NCBI GenBank assembly: GCA_016222805.1
Contig: JACRQG010000042.1
Location: 1 to 58,348, forward strand
DNA length: 58,348 nt
Direction of reading: 5' to 3'
Origin: Verrucomicrobiota bacterium
Lineage (GTDB): Bacteria; Verrucomicrobiota; Verrucomicrobiia; Opitutales; Opitutaceae
The position numbers and the translations under genes were made by a program. The notes beneath the pieces were generated by a model. The model had not been told where the DNA came from, made no database searches, and saw only the letters and a program-made list of their open reading frames with translations. Below, one piece after another: positions 9,373 to 17,825 of this stretch (its first letter is position 1; every line of letters starts with the position of its first letter).

Positions 9373-10251
9373 ATGATGCGTGCTGTTTCCGTGTTGCTCC
9401 TCCCGGTCCTGGCGACCGCAGCGATCGCCGCCGGTCCTCCTGCCCTCGAACGGATGCCGCTCTTCACCCCGGCGGAACTGAAAGCTTGGTCGACCGCCGA
9501 GAGCACGGTCGCCGTCTCGACCGATCGCACGCACGACGGCGCGCCGACGCTGCACTGGCACGTCACGGTCGATTACCAGACGGGCGAACCCAAATACCCG
9601 ATCGGCTGGCCGCGAGTCAGCCGCGGCATCCCCGCCGGTCCGCTGCGCGACTGGACCAAATGGGACTACCTGCACGCCTGGGTCTTCGTCGCCTCCTCGC
9701 GCGATAAGCTCCCGGCCATCCCCGCGGGCCTCGGCCTCCACACGCCGGATCGCGCCGGAGCCTTTCAACGCACCCTGACCGAGCTCCGCGTGGGACAGTG
9801 GGTGGAACTGAAGCTGCCCATCACCCAGATCCCGCGCGCCCACGATGTGCGGCAGATCCAATTTCACATCGCCGAACAGAACTACCGGGACGGCGACCAG
9901 CTCGACTTCCAAGTGAGCGATTTCGCCCTGGTGCGCTACGCCGCGCCCACGATCCTCGACTTCGCGCCGGAAAGTGCGGTGCTGTATGCCGACGCCGCGC
10001 AGATCCCCCTGCGGCTTCACCTCGCCGGCGTACCCGAGGGCGCGGCCACCGCGCTGGCCTGTGAGTTGCACCGCGAGGCGCGAAAGGTCGCCGCCGCGAC
10101 GCTGCGTGGCACCCGGGGCAGCCAAATCGTCGCCCTGCCGTTGGACCGCCATCGGCTCGCTCCCGGCGAGTATGAACTTCGCGCCGTCGTGGGAGGTGGC
10201 ACCTCCACCGCGACCGCCCGCGTCCGGCTTGTCAGCACTCCGTGGAAATGA
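9373..10251 (+). CDS. Secreted beta-sandwich (carbohydrate-binding-like) protein
   Basis: 292 residues with a Sec signal peptide (about 1-20). Residues about 25-195 alternate hydrophobic strands with many Trp (TKWDYLHAWVFV, GQWVELKLPI), as in jelly-roll domains that sit in front of glycosidases. Residues about 200-290 look like an Ig-like domain. No catalytic motif is visible. Its stop overlaps the ATG of the GH123-like gene (ATGA at 10248-10251), so the two are translationally coupled and likely work together, perhaps as binding partner and enzyme. I do not recognise a named family. Confidence 0.75.
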   Translation: MMRAVSVLLLPVLATAAIAAGPPALERMPLFTPAELKAWSTAESTVAVSTDRTHDGAPTLHWHVTVDYQTGEPKYPIGWPRVSRGIPAGPLRDWTKWDYLHAWVFVASSRDKLPAIPAGLGLHTPDRAGAFQRTLTELRVGQWVELKLPITQIPRAHDVRQIQFHIAEQNYRDGDQLDFQVSDFALVRYAAPTILDFAPESAVLYADAAQIPLRLHLAGVPEGAATALACELHREARKVAAATLRGTRGSQIVALPLDRHRLAPGEYELRAVVGGGTSTATARVRLVSTPWK

Positions 10252-12716
10252 AACCCGTCCTTTGCTATCTCCTGCCCTGGTGGCGACGTGTTGAAATCGC
10301 CGGTGCGCAAGGCCGGCGGTCAGTTCTTTCCCGGCGAGCCGGTCTCGCCGCGGCCGGCGACACCCGAACCGGTGCTCTCGAAGACACGGCTCCGGGATCG
10401 TGGCGTTGGCTTCGCGGTGCCAGGCTTGTCGCGACGGGATGCCTCGCGCTGGGCCCGTGGGCCGTGGCGGCGGCGCCCTTGCTCTACGAATGCGGGCCGG
10501 CGAACTCCTCGCTTTGGCCCGGATTCACGCTCATTTCGCCCTCGACGATTACGGAGGGGAAGACCACCGCCGGATGGAGTTCGTCCGCCGGACTCTCCGC
10601 GAAAACCCAGGCCTACCGTGAACTGGTGGAGAACCGCTCCCGCGGCACCAGAGAACCCCCGCCCATCTGGACCAACGCCCTCATCGAGGACGCCATCATC
10701 GGCTGGGCGGAGACCCGTCTCGTGCTGCCCGCCCCTCCCGGTGACTACGAACTCTACCTCCTCTGCGGCACGAGCGACCCGGCTCAGCGCAGCCAGTATT
10801 TCGACTTCTCCGTTTCCGCCGGCACGGCTTCCACCCGGGTACAAATCGAGGGAGCGCACCGGTTTCGCGCCGTGCGGTTGCGCACGCGCGTCGACCAGGG
10901 GCCCCTCACGCTGACCTTCACGCCGCGCAGCAAGTGGGTCTTGAATGCCGTGGTGGCGTGGACCGCCGCCGATGCCGATCGCGTCCAGCGCGAGGTGATC
11001 TCCCCCGTCGAGGAGGCGACGTTTCGCCTCCCGCCCGCCGAGTGGGCCAAGTGGCAGCGCGAACCTGAACCCGCGCCGGCCCCGCTGCCGCCCGTTTCGT
11101 CTGGGGATTCCGCCCGCGGCTTTCTCGTGTACGCCCGACCCACCATGGAGGTGATCTTTCCGCACACCCGCCCGACCGCCGCCGACCTCGCTCCAGAAAT
11201 CCGCCTCTTCAGTCCGCCCGGCGAAACCATCGCCGCCAACGTCGTGCTCTTTCCGCTGCGCGATCTTCGGGGCGTCCGCGTGACCGCCTCGGCCGTCGGA
11301 CCAATCCCGGCGGAGGCCATCGAGGTACGCCACGCGAAATTCACCCGCGCGCGCCCCAACTACACGGTGCAGCACCGATACCGGGTGGTTCCGGATGCGC
11401 TGGAGCGGTTCGGGACGGTCGACCTTCCCGCCCAGGAGAATGCCCGCTTCTGGCTGACGGTGCGCATCCCTCCTGGCACGCCCGCGGGCGACTTCCGCGG
11501 GACGGTGACACTCGCCTGCGACGGAGGCCGGGCGGTCGTCCCGCTCCGGCTGCGCGTGCTCCCGATCCAGCTTCGCGAAGACCCGGGCAAGCTCTTCGGC
11601 ATCTACTATCGCCACCCTCTCGACCTCGCCGCGTCCGCGCCCGACGAGGTGTCCCGCGCCTACTTCCGCCGCAAGGCCGACCTCGAACACGCCGACATGG
11701 TGGCCCACGGCACGCGCAATGTCGTCCTTAGTCTGGGAGGGCGGGCCGCCGACGCCCAGGGCAACTTCAGCTTCAACTGGGATCTCCTCGCCGAGAAACT
11801 CGCCCTCTGGGCCAAGCACGGCTTCACCGGTCCGGTCGTGCTCGGGATTCCAACCGAAAGCGTCTATGAAAAACATACGCGCCACCGGTATGGTTCGCAT
11901 CTCCGGGAGGTCCGTGATCCGCCGGCGGAGTTTGAGGCGGAAATCACCGCGATGGTACGGTCCATCGAAGCCGAGCGTCGCCGCCGCGGCTGGCCCGAGT
12001 TCCTGATCTACCCGGTCGACGAACCGAGCACGGCCCCGGCGGCCGTGAAGTTCATGCTCAAGGTCCTTCGCGGCGTGAAGGCCGCCGGGGTCCGCAGCTA
12101 CGTCACCGCCGATCCCACCCACGAGCAGTTCGATCCCCTGCGTCCCTATGTCGACGTCTGGTGCACCCAGCCCTTCGCGCCTGATCGCGAGACCGTCCTG
12201 GCCGACAGTCGGGCGCGGGGCGTCGAGTACTGGTGTTATCCGAACCACATCAACGGCGAAAACGATCACACCCCCGTGGGCGGGGCGCGCATGACCTATG
12301 GCTTTGGGTTCTGGCGTTCCGGATTCCGCACCCTGATCCCGTGGATTTACCAGTACAACGTCGGTGATCCGGCCAACTACCTCGACGGCTACACGAGCGA
12401 CTTCTTCAATCGCAGCGAGCCCGACGGCACGCCGGTGCCGGTCGCGATGTGGGAAGCCTACCGCGAGGGCTGGACGGACTACCGGTACCTCTACACCGCC
12501 GAGCAGCTCATCGCCGAGGCGCGGCGGCGCGGCACCCCCGCCGGCCTCGCCGCCGCCAGTCAGGCCGAGACGGAACTGCGGTTCATCTGGGACGCGATCC
12601 GCGTCCAGCCGAAGTACAAACACGACGACCTCTGGGCGCCGGCGGACTACGACGTTTACCGGTGGATCGTCGCCCAGGAGATCCTGCGACTGCAGGAGGC
12701 GCTGGGAAGGCCATGA
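10248..12716 (+). CDS. Secreted GH123-like (DUF4091) glycoside hydrolase
   Basis: 822 residues from the ATG at 10248, chosen because it overlaps the previous stop codon. The C-terminal half matches the DUF4091/GH123 plan: a beta domain ending GDFRGTVTLAC...LRVLPIQL, then a TIM barrel with IYPVDEPS, where Asp591-Glu592 is the adjacent Asp-Glu pair used by GH123 enzymes, and a closing WEAYREGWTDYRYL segment. Residues about 75-235 resemble a malectin-like binding domain. A hydrophobic secretion-like stretch appears only at about residues 57-75, preceded by about 55 basic, GC-rich residues that resemble no signal peptide. The N-terminus may contain inserted repeat DNA. The next gene starts 22 bp downstream. 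Confidence 0.82.
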   Translation: MKPVLCYLLPWWRRVEIAGAQGRRSVLSRRAGLAAAGDTRTGALEDTAPGSWRWLRGARLVATGCLALGPWAVAAAPLLYECGPANSSLWPGFTLISPSTITEGKTTAGWSSSAGLSAKTQAYRELVENRSRGTREPPPIWTNALIEDAIIGWAETRLVLPAPPGDYELYLLCGTSDPAQRSQYFDFSVSAGTASTRVQIEGAHRFRAVRLRTRVDQGPLTLTFTPRSKWVLNAVVAWTAADADRVQREVISPVEEATFRLPPAEWAKWQREPEPAPAPLPPVSSGDSARGFLVYARPTMEVIFPHTRPTAADLAPEIRLFSPPGETIAANVVLFPLRDLRGVRVTASAVGPIPAEAIEVRHAKFTRARPNYTVQHRYRVVPDALERFGTVDLPAQENARFWLTVRIPPGTPAGDFRGTVTLACDGGRAVVPLRLRVLPIQLREDPGKLFGIYYRHPLDLAASAPDEVSRAYFRRKADLEHADMVAHGTRNVVLSLGGRAADAQGNFSFNWDLLAEKLALWAKHGFTGPVVLGIPTESVYEKHTRHRYGSHLREVRDPPAEFEAEITAMVRSIEAERRRRGWPEFLIYPVDEPSTAPAAVKFMLKVLRGVKAAGVRSYVTADPTHEQFDPLRPYVDVWCTQPFAPDRETVLADSRARGVEYWCYPNHINGENDHTPVGGARMTYGFGFWRSGFRTLIPWIYQYNVGDPANYLDGYTSDFFNRSEPDGTPVPVAMWEAYREGWTDYRYLYTAEQLIAEARRRGTPAGLAAASQAETELRFIWDAIRVQPKYKHDDLWAPADYDVYRWIVAQEILRLQEALGRP

Positions 12717-12738
12717 AGAACGAGAGGAGCGAAAAGCG

Positions 12739-14832
12739 ATGAAGCTCCGCTTCGCTTTCCTTCTTGCCGTGGTGACCGCAGGCGTGGGCCGAGCCGCGGA
12801 GGTCGTCTTGTTCGACGCCGCCGTCAGCCCCACCCCCGCCGTGGTCTCGCACTCCGGCGGCGAGTTCCGGCTGCATGCCGGCTTGCTCGAGATCGAGACC
12901 CGGGGCGGCACCGGCTATCCGGGCGTGCTCCTCCGCGGCACCTGGGATCTCTCGGGTTGCAACCGCCTCACCCTCGAACTGGCACATCGCGACTCCAAGG
13001 GACAGCTGCCGCTGACGGTGCGGCTCGATAATCCCGGTGCCGACCCTGGGAAGTCCCGCGGGGTCTTCGTCGATCGCGTCACGATCACGAAGGGCCTCCG
13101 CAGTCATGAATTGACGCTGCCGGCCCTCCCACCGGCGGCCCGCGAGATCAACCGCCGCCTCACCGGCATGCGCGGTAGTCCGCTCGCCAGCACCGGCGTG
13201 GTGGCCGACCTCGATCCCGCCCACGTCGTGGGCGTGGCCGTCTACGTCAAGGAACCGAAGCTGGACTGGCGTTGGGGCATCAAGCGCATCGTCGCCCACA
13301 CCGGCCCCCCCGCCGACGTGCCCTCGTGGCTGCGCCTCCCGCCGGACCAGTTCTTCCCCTTCATCGACGTCTATGGCCAGTTCAAGCACAAGGAGTGGCC
13401 GGGAAAGATTCACGCCGATGCCGATCTGCACGCGGCGGCGGAACGCGAGAGGGCGGATCTCGCCGCCCATCCCGGACCGGGCGACTGGAGTCGCTTTGGC
13501 GGCTGGTCGAAAGGACCGCGGCAGACGGCCACCGGACACTTTCGGGTCGAGAAGGTCGAGGGTCGCTGGTGGATGGTGGATCCGGAAGGAGCGCTCTATT
13601 GGTCCCACGGGCCGGTGCGGGTGACGCCGTCCACCGCCATCACGCCGCTGGACGATCGCGACTTCTACTTCGAGGAGCTGCCGCCCCGGACGGGTTCCCC
13701 GTCGTCCGCGTTCTACACCACCCGGGACGAACTCCTGTTTCCCTACTATCAGAAGCGCGGCATCCAGCGCACCTACGACTTCTCCGCATCCAATCTCCTC
13801 CGGAAATACGGCACCCGCTGGTTCGAGACGTTTTCCGACCTGGCGCATGTGCGCCTCCGCAGCTGGGGGTTGAACACCATCGCCAACAGCTCCGACAAGC
13901 GCATCTGCCTGATGGACCGCACCCCCTACACGGATCGCTTCGAGTTGAAATCCCGCCCGATCGCCGGGAGTCACGACGGTTGGTGGCCGTTCCGGGACCC
14001 GTTCGACGGAAGCTTCCGGGAGGAGGTGCGACGCCAGATGCAGGTGCACCGCCAGGAAATGGAGGATCCCTGGTGCTTCGGTTTCTTCGTCGACAACGAA
14101 CTCAGCTGGGGCGGACCCGCTGACCTCGGCGCCTGGACGCTGGCCTCACCCGCGGACCAGCCGGCCAAGATCGAGTTTCGCCGGCGGTTGCAGGCAAAGT
14201 ACGGCCGGATCGCCGATCTGAACGCGGCGTGGGGCACGGATTACGCCGACTGGGAGACGTTTCTCGCCGCCACCCGCCGGCCCGGGCGTCAGGCCGAGGC
14301 GGACCTCGCGGAGTTTTCCCTCGGCATCGCCGAAGCGTATTTCCGGAGCATCCGCGAGGAGTTCAAGGCCGCAGCTCCGCACAAACTCTACCTCGGCTGC
14401 CGCTTCGCGGGCCGCGGCCCAGAGTTTGCCGTGCGCATCGCGGCGAAGTACTGCGATGTCATCAGCTACAATATCTACGCCCGGCACCTGGATGACTTTC
14501 GGCTGCCGGACGGAATCGACCGGCCGGTCCTGATCGGGGAATTCCACTTTGGCGCCCTCGACCGCGGGCTCTTCCATCCGGGTCTGGTAAAGCTCGCGAG
14601 CCAGGAGGAGCGCGGGCGAACCTACGTCCAGTATGTGACGTCGGCGTTGCGGCATCCCGCCGTCATCGGCGTCCACTGGCACCAGTTCGGCGACCAGGCC
14701 ACGACCGGACGTTTCGATGGCGAAAACTTCCAGGTCGGCTTCGTGGATTGCTGCGACAGTCCCTACCCCGAGACCATCGCCGGAATCCGAGAAGTGGGGT
14801 ATCGGTTGTATTCCATCCGGGCTGAACGGTGA
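12739..14832 (+). CDS. Secreted GH50-like (agarase-like) glycoside hydrolase
   Basis: 697 residues. The ATG at 12739 follows a GAGAGGAG ribosome-binding sequence and starts a clear signal peptide (about 1-19); longer upstream frames overlap the preceding gene. Residues about 21-190 form a jelly-roll-like binding domain. The catalytic barrel has GRWWMVDPEGALYWSHG, a segment typical of GH50-type enzymes, then FFVDNELSWG with Asn453-Glu454 (acid/base) and VLIGEFHFGALDRG with Glu601 (nucleophile). GH50 enzymes cleave beta-linked galactan such as agarose, but relatives with other substrates are common. It is the third gene of a tight run, consistent with sequential depolymerisation of one glycan. 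Confidence 0.87.
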   Translation: MKLRFAFLLAVVTAGVGRAAEVVLFDAAVSPTPAVVSHSGGEFRLHAGLLEIETRGGTGYPGVLLRGTWDLSGCNRLTLELAHRDSKGQLPLTVRLDNPGADPGKSRGVFVDRVTITKGLRSHELTLPALPPAAREINRRLTGMRGSPLASTGVVADLDPAHVVGVAVYVKEPKLDWRWGIKRIVAHTGPPADVPSWLRLPPDQFFPFIDVYGQFKHKEWPGKIHADADLHAAAERERADLAAHPGPGDWSRFGGWSKGPRQTATGHFRVEKVEGRWWMVDPEGALYWSHGPVRVTPSTAITPLDDRDFYFEELPPRTGSPSSAFYTTRDELLFPYYQKRGIQRTYDFSASNLLRKYGTRWFETFSDLAHVRLRSWGLNTIANSSDKRICLMDRTPYTDRFELKSRPIAGSHDGWWPFRDPFDGSFREEVRRQMQVHRQEMEDPWCFGFFVDNELSWGGPADLGAWTLASPADQPAKIEFRRRLQAKYGRIADLNAAWGTDYADWETFLAATRRPGRQAEADLAEFSLGIAEAYFRSIREEFKAAAPHKLYLGCRFAGRGPEFAVRIAAKYCDVISYNIYARHLDDFRLPDGIDRPVLIGEFHFGALDRGLFHPGLVKLASQEERGRTYVQYVTSALRHPAVIGVHWHQFGDQATTGRFDGENFQVGFVDCCDSPYPETIAGIREVGYRLYSIRAER

Positions 14833-14864
14833 GCTGAGGCGCTTCTGCCGGATAGCGCATTTCC

Positions 14865-14939
14865 TGTAGGTGGGGCGACCCCGCCCCGCTGTTCTCTTTC
14901 GTAGCCGCAGTTCCGCGGGGCGGGGTCGCCCCGCCTACA
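14865..14939. repeat. TGTAG-type palindromic element, near-perfect 25-bp arms
   Basis: The arm at 14865-14889 (starting TGTAGGTGGGGCGACC) is complementary to 14915-14939 (ending GGTCGCCCCGCCTACA) with one mismatch, separated by 25 nt. This is the clearest copy of the family. It lies directly after the GH50-like gene and before the PQQ dehydrogenase, where it could act as a terminator-like structure although no T-run follows. Confidence 0.8.
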
Positions 14940-15067
14940 TCAGCTGATCAAAATCTCCTTCATCTTCGCGGGCACCCAATCGCGGCGCTCGAAGCGCGCC
15001 CCAGGACCGCCGCCGTCGCTGCAGCCCGTCCTTGCCCGCTTCCGCGGGACCGCCAGCCTTCCGCTCC

Positions 15068-17221
15068 ATGTCCCCCGCCGTCCGCCGTCTCGCCCTCTGG
15101 TTGCTCCCGGCACTTCCCCTCCCGGCCGCGGATGCCAATTGGGACACCTACCTCGGCGACAAGGCCGGCACCCAGTACTCGACCCTGCGCGAAATCACGC
15201 CGGCAAACGTCTCCGGCCTGCAGGTCGCGTGGAGCTACCGCGCCGGTGGCCTCGATGGCAAGAATCGCACCCAGATCCAGTGCAATCCGCTCGTCATCGA
15301 CGGGGTTCTCTACGGCACCACGCCGGATCTGCAGGTCTTCGCCGTCGACGCCGCCACGGGTCGGGAGAAATGGCGCTTCAACCCCACCAGCATCAAGGGG
15401 CTCACCAAGGTCGGCGTGAACCGCGGCATCGCCACCTGGACCGACGGCCGGCAGCGCCGGTTGTTTTACGCCAGCCACCACTGGCTGCATGCCATCGACG
15501 CCGCCACCGGCCAACGCGTGCCGGGCTTCGGCCGCGAGGGCACGGTCGATTTCTACGAGGGCCTCGGCCGCGACGCTTCGAATCTCTCGTTGCAGGTCAC
15601 GAGCCCGGGCATCGTCTTTCGGGACCTGCTGATCCTCGGGATGCGCGTCGGCGAAGGACCCGCGCCGGCCGCACCGGGGCCGATCCGCGCGTACGATGTG
15701 CGCACCGGCGCCCTCGTCTGGCGGTTCAACACCATTCCCCAGCCCGGAGAGTCCGGCCACGAAACCTGGCCGCCCGAAGCCTGGAAATACACCGGCGGGG
15801 GCAATGTCTGGACCGGCTTCGCCCTCGACGAGAAGCGCGGGTTGGTCTTCTGCCCCACCGGCTCGGCGGCGTTCGATTTCTGGGGCGGCAATCGCATCGG
15901 CCAGAACCTTTACACCAACTGCCTGCTCGCGCTCGACGCCGCGACCGGCCGACGCGTGTGGCACTTTCAGTTTGTCCACCACGATCTCTGGGATCGCGAC
16001 CTGCCCTCGCCGCCGGACTTGCTCACGGTCACTCACGGCGGGCGACGCATCGACGCCGTCGCGCAAACCACGAAGTCCGGCCACGTGTTTGTCTTCAACC
16101 GCGAGACCGGCGAGCCGCTCTTTCCGATCGACGAAGTGCCGGTGCCGAAGTCCGACATCCCGGGCGAAGCCGCGTGGTCTACCCAACCGCGACCCCGTTT
16201 GCCCGCACCTTTCGCCCGCCAGGTCTTCACCTACGACGAGATCACGACCCGCACCCCGGAGGCGCACCGCGCCGTCCTCGAGAAGTTCGCCACGCTCCGG
16301 CCGCATGTGCCGTTCATGCCGCCCAGCCGCGAAGGCACCATCATCCTGCCCGGCTTCGACGGTGGCGCCGAATGGGGCGGAGCCGCCACCGATCCCGAGG
16401 GCATCCTCTACGTCAACGCCAACGAGATGCCGTGGATCCTGCAGCTGGTCGACGCCAAGGCGGCCGCCGGCGTGGGCTCGGCCAGCGGGCAGGCGCTGTT
16501 CACCCAGATCTGCGCGGCCTGCCACGGACTCGACCGCAAAGGCAACGCCGCCGCGAACGTGCCCTCGCTGGTCGACGTGGCCCAGCGTCTCAAACTCCCC
16601 GACGTCCTCGCGCTGTTGCAAACCGGCAAGGGCATGATGCCCTCCTTCGCCTTTCTCTCCGAAGCCCAGCGCACCGCGGTGGCCAACCTCCTCTTCGGCG
16701 TGGAAACGCCGCCGGATCCGCGCAACGAAAGCGCCGCCAACGAAGCCGCGCGAAGGCAGGAACTTGAGGATCCGGCGGACGCCCTCGGCCGCATCCCCTT
16801 TGCGATCACCGGCTACAACCGCTGGCTCGATCCCGATGGCTATCCCGCGATCAAACCGCCCTGGGGGACGCTCAATGCGATCAACCTCAACACCGGCGAG
16901 TTTCTTTGGCGCACGCCGCTCGGCGAGTGGCCGGACCTCGCCGCCAAGGGCCTCCGCCACACGGGCACGGAAAACTACGGCGGCCCGATTGTGACCGCGG
17001 GAGGTCTCGTCTTCATCGCCGCCAGCCGCGACGAGCACCTCCGTGCCTTTGATCGTCGGACCGGGAAGGAACTGTGGAAGGCCAAGCTCCCGGCCGCCGG
17101 CTACGCCACGCCCGCCACCTATGCCGTCGGAGGCCGGCAGTATGTCGTCATCGCCTGCGGTGGCGGGAAGATCGGCACGCCGAGCGGCGACACCTACGTC
17201 GCCTTCGCGCTGCCCCGGTAG
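15068..17221 (+). CDS. PQQ-dependent dehydrogenase with an internal cytochrome c motif
   Basis: 717 residues from the ATG at 15068; a TTG at 15032 is possible but the signal peptide (VRRLALWLLPALPLPAADA) begins after the ATG. The protein has the propeller repeats of quinoproteins: WDTYLGD, AWSYRAGG, PLVIDGVLYGTTPD, a set of W-blades, and the closing YGGPIVTAGGLVFIAAS with GKELWKAKLPA. Between blades, at residues 482-486, is a CAACH haem-attachment motif. This matches membrane-type glucose/quinate dehydrogenase relatives with a c-type haem insert common in this phylum. It would oxidise a sugar or alcohol in the periplasm and pass electrons to the respiratory chain. No PQQ biosynthesis genes are in the window. 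Confidence 0.9.
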   Translation: MSPAVRRLALWLLPALPLPAADANWDTYLGDKAGTQYSTLREITPANVSGLQVAWSYRAGGLDGKNRTQIQCNPLVIDGVLYGTTPDLQVFAVDAATGREKWRFNPTSIKGLTKVGVNRGIATWTDGRQRRLFYASHHWLHAIDAATGQRVPGFGREGTVDFYEGLGRDASNLSLQVTSPGIVFRDLLILGMRVGEGPAPAAPGPIRAYDVRTGALVWRFNTIPQPGESGHETWPPEAWKYTGGGNVWTGFALDEKRGLVFCPTGSAAFDFWGGNRIGQNLYTNCLLALDAATGRRVWHFQFVHHDLWDRDLPSPPDLLTVTHGGRRIDAVAQTTKSGHVFVFNRETGEPLFPIDEVPVPKSDIPGEAAWSTQPRPRLPAPFARQVFTYDEITTRTPEAHRAVLEKFATLRPHVPFMPPSREGTIILPGFDGGAEWGGAATDPEGILYVNANEMPWILQLVDAKAAAGVGSASGQALFTQICAACHGLDRKGNAAANVPSLVDVAQRLKLPDVLALLQTGKGMMPSFAFLSEAQRTAVANLLFGVETPPDPRNESAANEAARRQELEDPADALGRIPFAITGYNRWLDPDGYPAIKPPWGTLNAINLNTGEFLWRTPLGEWPDLAAKGLRHTGTENYGGPIVTAGGLVFIAASRDEHLRAFDRRTGKELWKAKLPAAGYATPATYAVGGRQYVVIACGGGKIGTPSGDTYVAFALPR

Positions 17222-17230
17222 TGGACGTAG

Positions 17231-17760
17231 CTCCATTCCGGTCGGCTGTCCCTTTGTAGCCGGCCGCGGCGAGGCCGGCCGGTTCGGCTCGATCCCTCTT
17301 CCACCTCCCGCCGGGGTCACCGCCCCCGGCTACATTGTTGCTTCTCGCCGTAAGCGCGGTGAGGTCACCCCGCCCACAGGGATCCGATTCTCCATTCCGG
17401 TCGACCGCCCCGTTGTAGCCGGCCTCGGCGAGGCCGGCCGGGTCGGCTCGATCCCTCCTCCACCTCCCGCCGGGGTCGCCGCCCCCGGCTACATCGTTGC
17501 TTCTCGCCGTAAGCGCGGTGAGGTCACCCCGCCCACAGGGATCCGATTCTCCATTCCGGTCGACCGCCCCGTTGTAGCCGGCCTCGGCGAGGCCGGCCGG
17601 TTCGGCTCGATCCCTTTTCCACCTCCCGCCGGGGTCACCACAGGGATCCAATTCTCCATTCCGGTCGGCTGCCCCCTTGTAGCCGGCCTCGGTGAGGCCG
17701 GCCTGGCAGGCTCGATCCTTCCTCCACCTTCCGCCGGGGTCACCGCCCCCGGGCTACATC
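17231..17760. repeat. 159-bp tandem repeat array (about 3.5 units) upstream of the sigma factor gene
   Basis: Units begin with CTCCATTCCGGTCG at 17231, 17390, 17549 and 17654. The first two spacings are exactly 159 bp; the third is 105 bp because 54 bp are missing. Each unit holds one TGTAG...CTACA element (17255-17334, 17414-17493, truncated at 17573, 17678-17758). At its core is a hairpin; in units 2 and 3 this is a perfect 10-bp stem GCCGGCCTCG / CGAGGCCGGC with a 1-nt centre. The array fills most of the gap between the PQQ dehydrogenase and the sigma gene. Frames through it stay open on both strands only because 159 and 105 are multiples of three, so I treat it as non-coding. Confidence 0.88.
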
Positions 17761-17825
17761 CATGCTGCCCCGGCATTTCATTGCGGACAGCCCCGGCAGG
17801 GGGATAATCGCCGGCCAGGAGCGGC

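Noticed and set aside
17231-17760. Possible CRISPR array
   Set aside because: Units are 159 bp and nearly identical throughout, with no unique spacers and no cas genes nearby.
17043-17807. Open frame through the tandem array, encoding a 53-residue repeat protein (also open on the minus strand at 17148-17651)
   Set aside because: The repeat periods (159 and 105 bp) are multiples of three, so frames stay open by arithmetic. The frame begins inside the PQQ dehydrogenase gene, and the translated text merely decodes the palindromic elements.
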